A DNA stretch of 6,772 nt from an uncultured Saprospiraceae bacterium. Lineage in GTDB: Bacteria; Bacteroidota; Bacteroidia; Chitinophagales; Saprospiraceae. Location of the stretch: positions 1-6,772 of the forward strand of contig CALCSX010000091.1 of the NCBI GenBank assembly GCA_937894165.1, read 5' to 3'. The notes beneath the pieces are model-generated. The model had not been told where the DNA came from, searched no databases, and saw only the letters and a list, made by a program, of their open reading frames with translations. Made by a program: the position numbers and the translations under genes. Every line of letters starts with the position of its first letter. The stretch's first letter is position 1. Shown in pieces: positions 5,169 through 6,772 of the stretch.

Positions 5169-5224
5169 ATTCGTAACTGAACCAAATTCGTAATTCGTAA
5201 TTAGTAATTGAATAAAATTCGTAA
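5169..5224. repeat. ATTCGTAA short repeat cluster
   Basis: ATTCGTAA occurs at 5169-5176, 5186-5193, 5193-5200 and 5217-5224, with the variant ATTAGTAA at 5200-5207. The middle three units overlap by one base and have a 7-bp period. The cluster ends 8 bases before the rhlE stop codon (5233-5235) and looks like a slippage-prone intergenic filler. I see no gene in the whole 4910-5232 gap; it holds the terminator, the two GACCCCGG palindromes and this cluster. Confidence 0.75.
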
Positions 5225-5232
5225 TTGATCTA

Positions 5233-6480
5233 TTAACTCCTTACAGCCCCTCTACTTCTATTAAAACTAGGCTTAGAAGACGACCGCTGCTGCTGACTGT
5301 AACCCCTTCCTCTCTGCTGTTGCTTGGGTTCCGGCTCGTCCTCCACCATTATCGGATAATCGTGATTGTGCTCCACAGGAATTTTCAAACCTATCAGCTT
5401 CTCGATATCCTTCAAAAATGGTCTCTCATCCGACTGGCAAAAAGAAAATGCTGAACCCAATGAGCCCGCCCTTCCTGTCCTTCCAATTCTATGCACATAA
5501 GTCTCTGAAATATTCGGGATGTCATAATTGATGACATATTGCAACTCATCGACATCAATACCTCGTGCAGCAATGTCGGTAGCAACCAAAACTCTGGTCT
5601 TCTGCATTTTAAAACTGTTCAGTGCATTCTGTCGTGCATTCTGAGACTTATTACCATGAATTGCTTCTGCCGTAATATTATTCTTTTTCAATGCTCTGAC
5701 GATTTTGTCCGCACCGTGTTTGGTTCGAGAGAATACCAGTACATTTTTGATATCCTCATTGCTCAAAACATCGAACAACAAATTGATTTTATTAGTCTTG
5801 TTGACAAAAAATACCTTCTGGTCAATCGTTTCAGCTGTTGAAGAAACAGGAGTCACCTCCACCTTCTCAGGATTGTAAAGAATGGTATTCGCTAAAACTC
5901 TTATTTCCTTGGGCATTGTAGCCGAGAAAAATAAAGTTTGTCTCTTTTCAGGGATAACTTTGATCACCTTTTTGATGTCGTGAATGAATCCCATATCCAG
6001 CATTCTGTCAGCTTCGTCCAGCACGAAAAGATCTAAGCCATTCAAGGAAATAAATCCTTGTTGCATCAAATCTAATAGTCTTCCCGGTGTCGCCACCAGA
6101 ATTTCTATTCCTCTGCGAAGCATATTCGTTTGCGAAGTTTGCCCCACTCCACCATATATTACTCCTGACTTTATAGGCAAATATTTGCCATAATTCTCAA
6201 GGCTTTCTTGTATCTGAATGGCCAGCTCTCGCGTCGGTGTCAGTATAAGACATCTTATTTTCTTCGGTCTGTTGATCTTATCTTCAGCAGATAAAAGTTG
6301 CAGAATCGGAATAGAAAATGCCGCTGTCTTGCCTGTACCCGTCTGTGCACAGCCTATTATATCTTGTCCTCTTAAAATTATCGGTATTGATTTTTCCTGA
6401 ATTGGAGTTGGACTTTCGTATCCTTCATCTTGAACTGCTCGAAGGATTGGAGCAGAAATGTTTAAATCTTTAAATAGCAT
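5233..6480 (-). CDS. rhlE: RhlE-type DEAD-box ATP-dependent RNA helicase
   Basis: A 415-residue ATP-dependent RNA helicase, expected to remodel RNA in ribosome assembly, mRNA turnover or cold adaptation in the cytoplasm. The whole motif set is present and intact: Q motif with GYESPTPIQ (20-28), motif I AQTGTGKT (45-52), Ia PTRELA (82-87), Ib TPGR (131-134), II DEAD (155-158), III SAT (186-188), IV LVFSRT (248-253), V ATDIAARGID (300-309) and VI HRIGRTGR (330-337). The two RecA-like domains are followed by a short Gln/Arg/Ser-rich basic tail (about 385-415), typical of RhlE-like proteins and likely to bind RNA nonspecifically. Length and motif order suit the RhlE subfamily, though bacterial DEAD-box subfamilies are hard to separate by eye. 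The start is ATG (6478-6480) and the stop TAA. It is monocistronic: a divergent gene lies upstream and the terminator is at 4975-5009. Confidence 0.93.
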   Translation of the reverse strand: MLFKDLNISAPILRAVQDEGYESPTPIQEKSIPIILRGQDIIGCAQTGTGKTAAFSIPILQLLSAEDKINRPKKIRCLILTPTRELAIQIQESLENYGKYLPIKSGVIYGGVGQTSQTNMLRRGIEILVATPGRLLDLMQQGFISLNGLDLFVLDEADRMLDMGFIHDIKKVIKVIPEKRQTLFFSATMPKEIRVLANTILYNPEKVEVTPVSSTAETIDQKVFFVNKTNKINLLFDVLSNEDIKNVLVFSRTKHGADKIVRALKKNNITAEAIHGNKSQNARQNALNSFKMQKTRVLVATDIAARGIDVDELQYVINYDIPNISETYVHRIGRTGRAGSLGSAFSFCQSDERPFLKDIEKLIGLKIPVEHNHDYPIMVEDEPEPKQQQRGRGYSQQQRSSSKPSFNRSRGAVRS

Positions 6481-6508
6481 GTAAATTGCGTCGTTATTAT
6501 AAAAGCAT

Positions 6509-6541
6509 CAAAATGAGCTTTCTCATTGATTAAACACACAA
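6509..6541 (-). promoter_or_regulatory. candidate rhlE promoter with overlapping small hairpin
   Basis: On the minus strand TCATTTTG (6516 down to 6509) matches TAnnTTTG except at the second base. A TTG lies at 6541-6539, with a spacer of 22, slightly long. The predicted start near 6503 would leave a leader of about 23 bases. A 6-bp inverted repeat, AATGAG (6512-6517) with CTCATT (6522-6527), overlaps the -7 element and could be an operator. All of this is weak. Confidence 0.28.
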
Positions 6542-6718
6542 GGTACGATTAAACTATCATACTACCGCCTATTTAAACATAATTAACATTAAATATATAA
6601 TAAAAAAACATCATATGGTAAATTTAACCGCTATTTCATGTGCAACAAATCCATTGAAATGAAGATTTTCTTATCTTACCACCGGAAATGACAATCACCA
6701 TTCCAAGCACTCAGAAAT

Positions 6719-6772
6719 ATGGCCAAGGGTAATTTTAGTTTTCGAAAGGCAGGAAGAATCCTCAACAGCGGC
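6719..6772 (+). CDS. 5' end of a divergent plus-strand gene (partial)
   Basis: From ATG at 6719-6721 the frame stays open to the window end and gives 18 residues, MAKGNFSFRKAGRILNSG. A stop at 6689-6691 in the same frame leaves no other ATG, so this is the likely start. The basic, Gly-containing N-terminus looks like a real protein, but the product cannot be named. A competing 14-codon ORF (ATG 6688, TAA 6730-6732) overlaps in another frame. TATCTTAC (6672-6679), 40 bases upstream, partly resembles a Bacteroidota -7 element. The gene would be transcribed divergently from rhlE across a 238-base A/T-rich gap in which I see no other gene. Confidence 0.45.
   Translation, partial: MAKGNFSFRKAGRILNSG

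Noticed and set aside
5539..6400. Plus-strand ORFs inside rhlE
   Set aside because: They lie wholly within a helicase with an unbroken set of conserved motifs on the other strand.

Overview
The window looks like chromosomal DNA of an AT-rich member of the Bacteroidota. Four things suggest this. One protein ends in a type IX secretion (T9SS) sorting domain. Start codons lack clear Shine-Dalgarno sequences and sit behind A/T-rich leaders. At least one promoter fits the Bacteroidota TTG-N20-TAnnTTTG pattern. Terminators use CCCGACA-type stems. The sequence does not allow a genus to be named.

Layout: positions 1-78 may hold the tail of a plus-strand gene (weak). A tightly packed minus-strand operon follows, transcribed from about 1980 down to 90. 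It encodes a 55-residue membrane-anchored DUF4834-like protein, an RluA-family pseudouridine synthase whose start overlaps the previous stop by ATGA, and thiamine-monophosphate kinase (thiL) only 5 bases further on. Next come two minus-strand genes for exported proteins. One is a 305-residue protein with a signal peptide and a C-terminal T9SS sorting domain, which has its own strong terminator. The other is a 320-residue exported protein that I do not recognise. The gap between them is full of repeats: a GAGACGCAA stem-loop family and an 8-bp tandem array beginning at a stop codon.

From about 4486 to 4976 lies a very AT-rich plus-strand segment. It has a 35-codon ORF, a perfect 19-bp inverted repeat and a 73-83-residue HTH-like protein. 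A 16-bp direct repeat flanks the segment; the right copy forms one arm of an intact terminator, while the left copy is an orphan half. To its right, 5010-5232 holds two diverged GACCCCGG palindromes and an ATTCGTAA array. Then comes a complete RhlE-type DEAD-box RNA helicase on the minus strand (5233-6480). The window ends in the first 18 codons of a divergent plus-strand gene.

The housekeeping genes (thiamine cofactor synthesis, RNA modification, RNA unwinding) look ordinary and intact. I see no clear defence system, phage or transposon. The least explained part is the direct-repeat-bounded segment with the hairpin and the small HTH-like gene.
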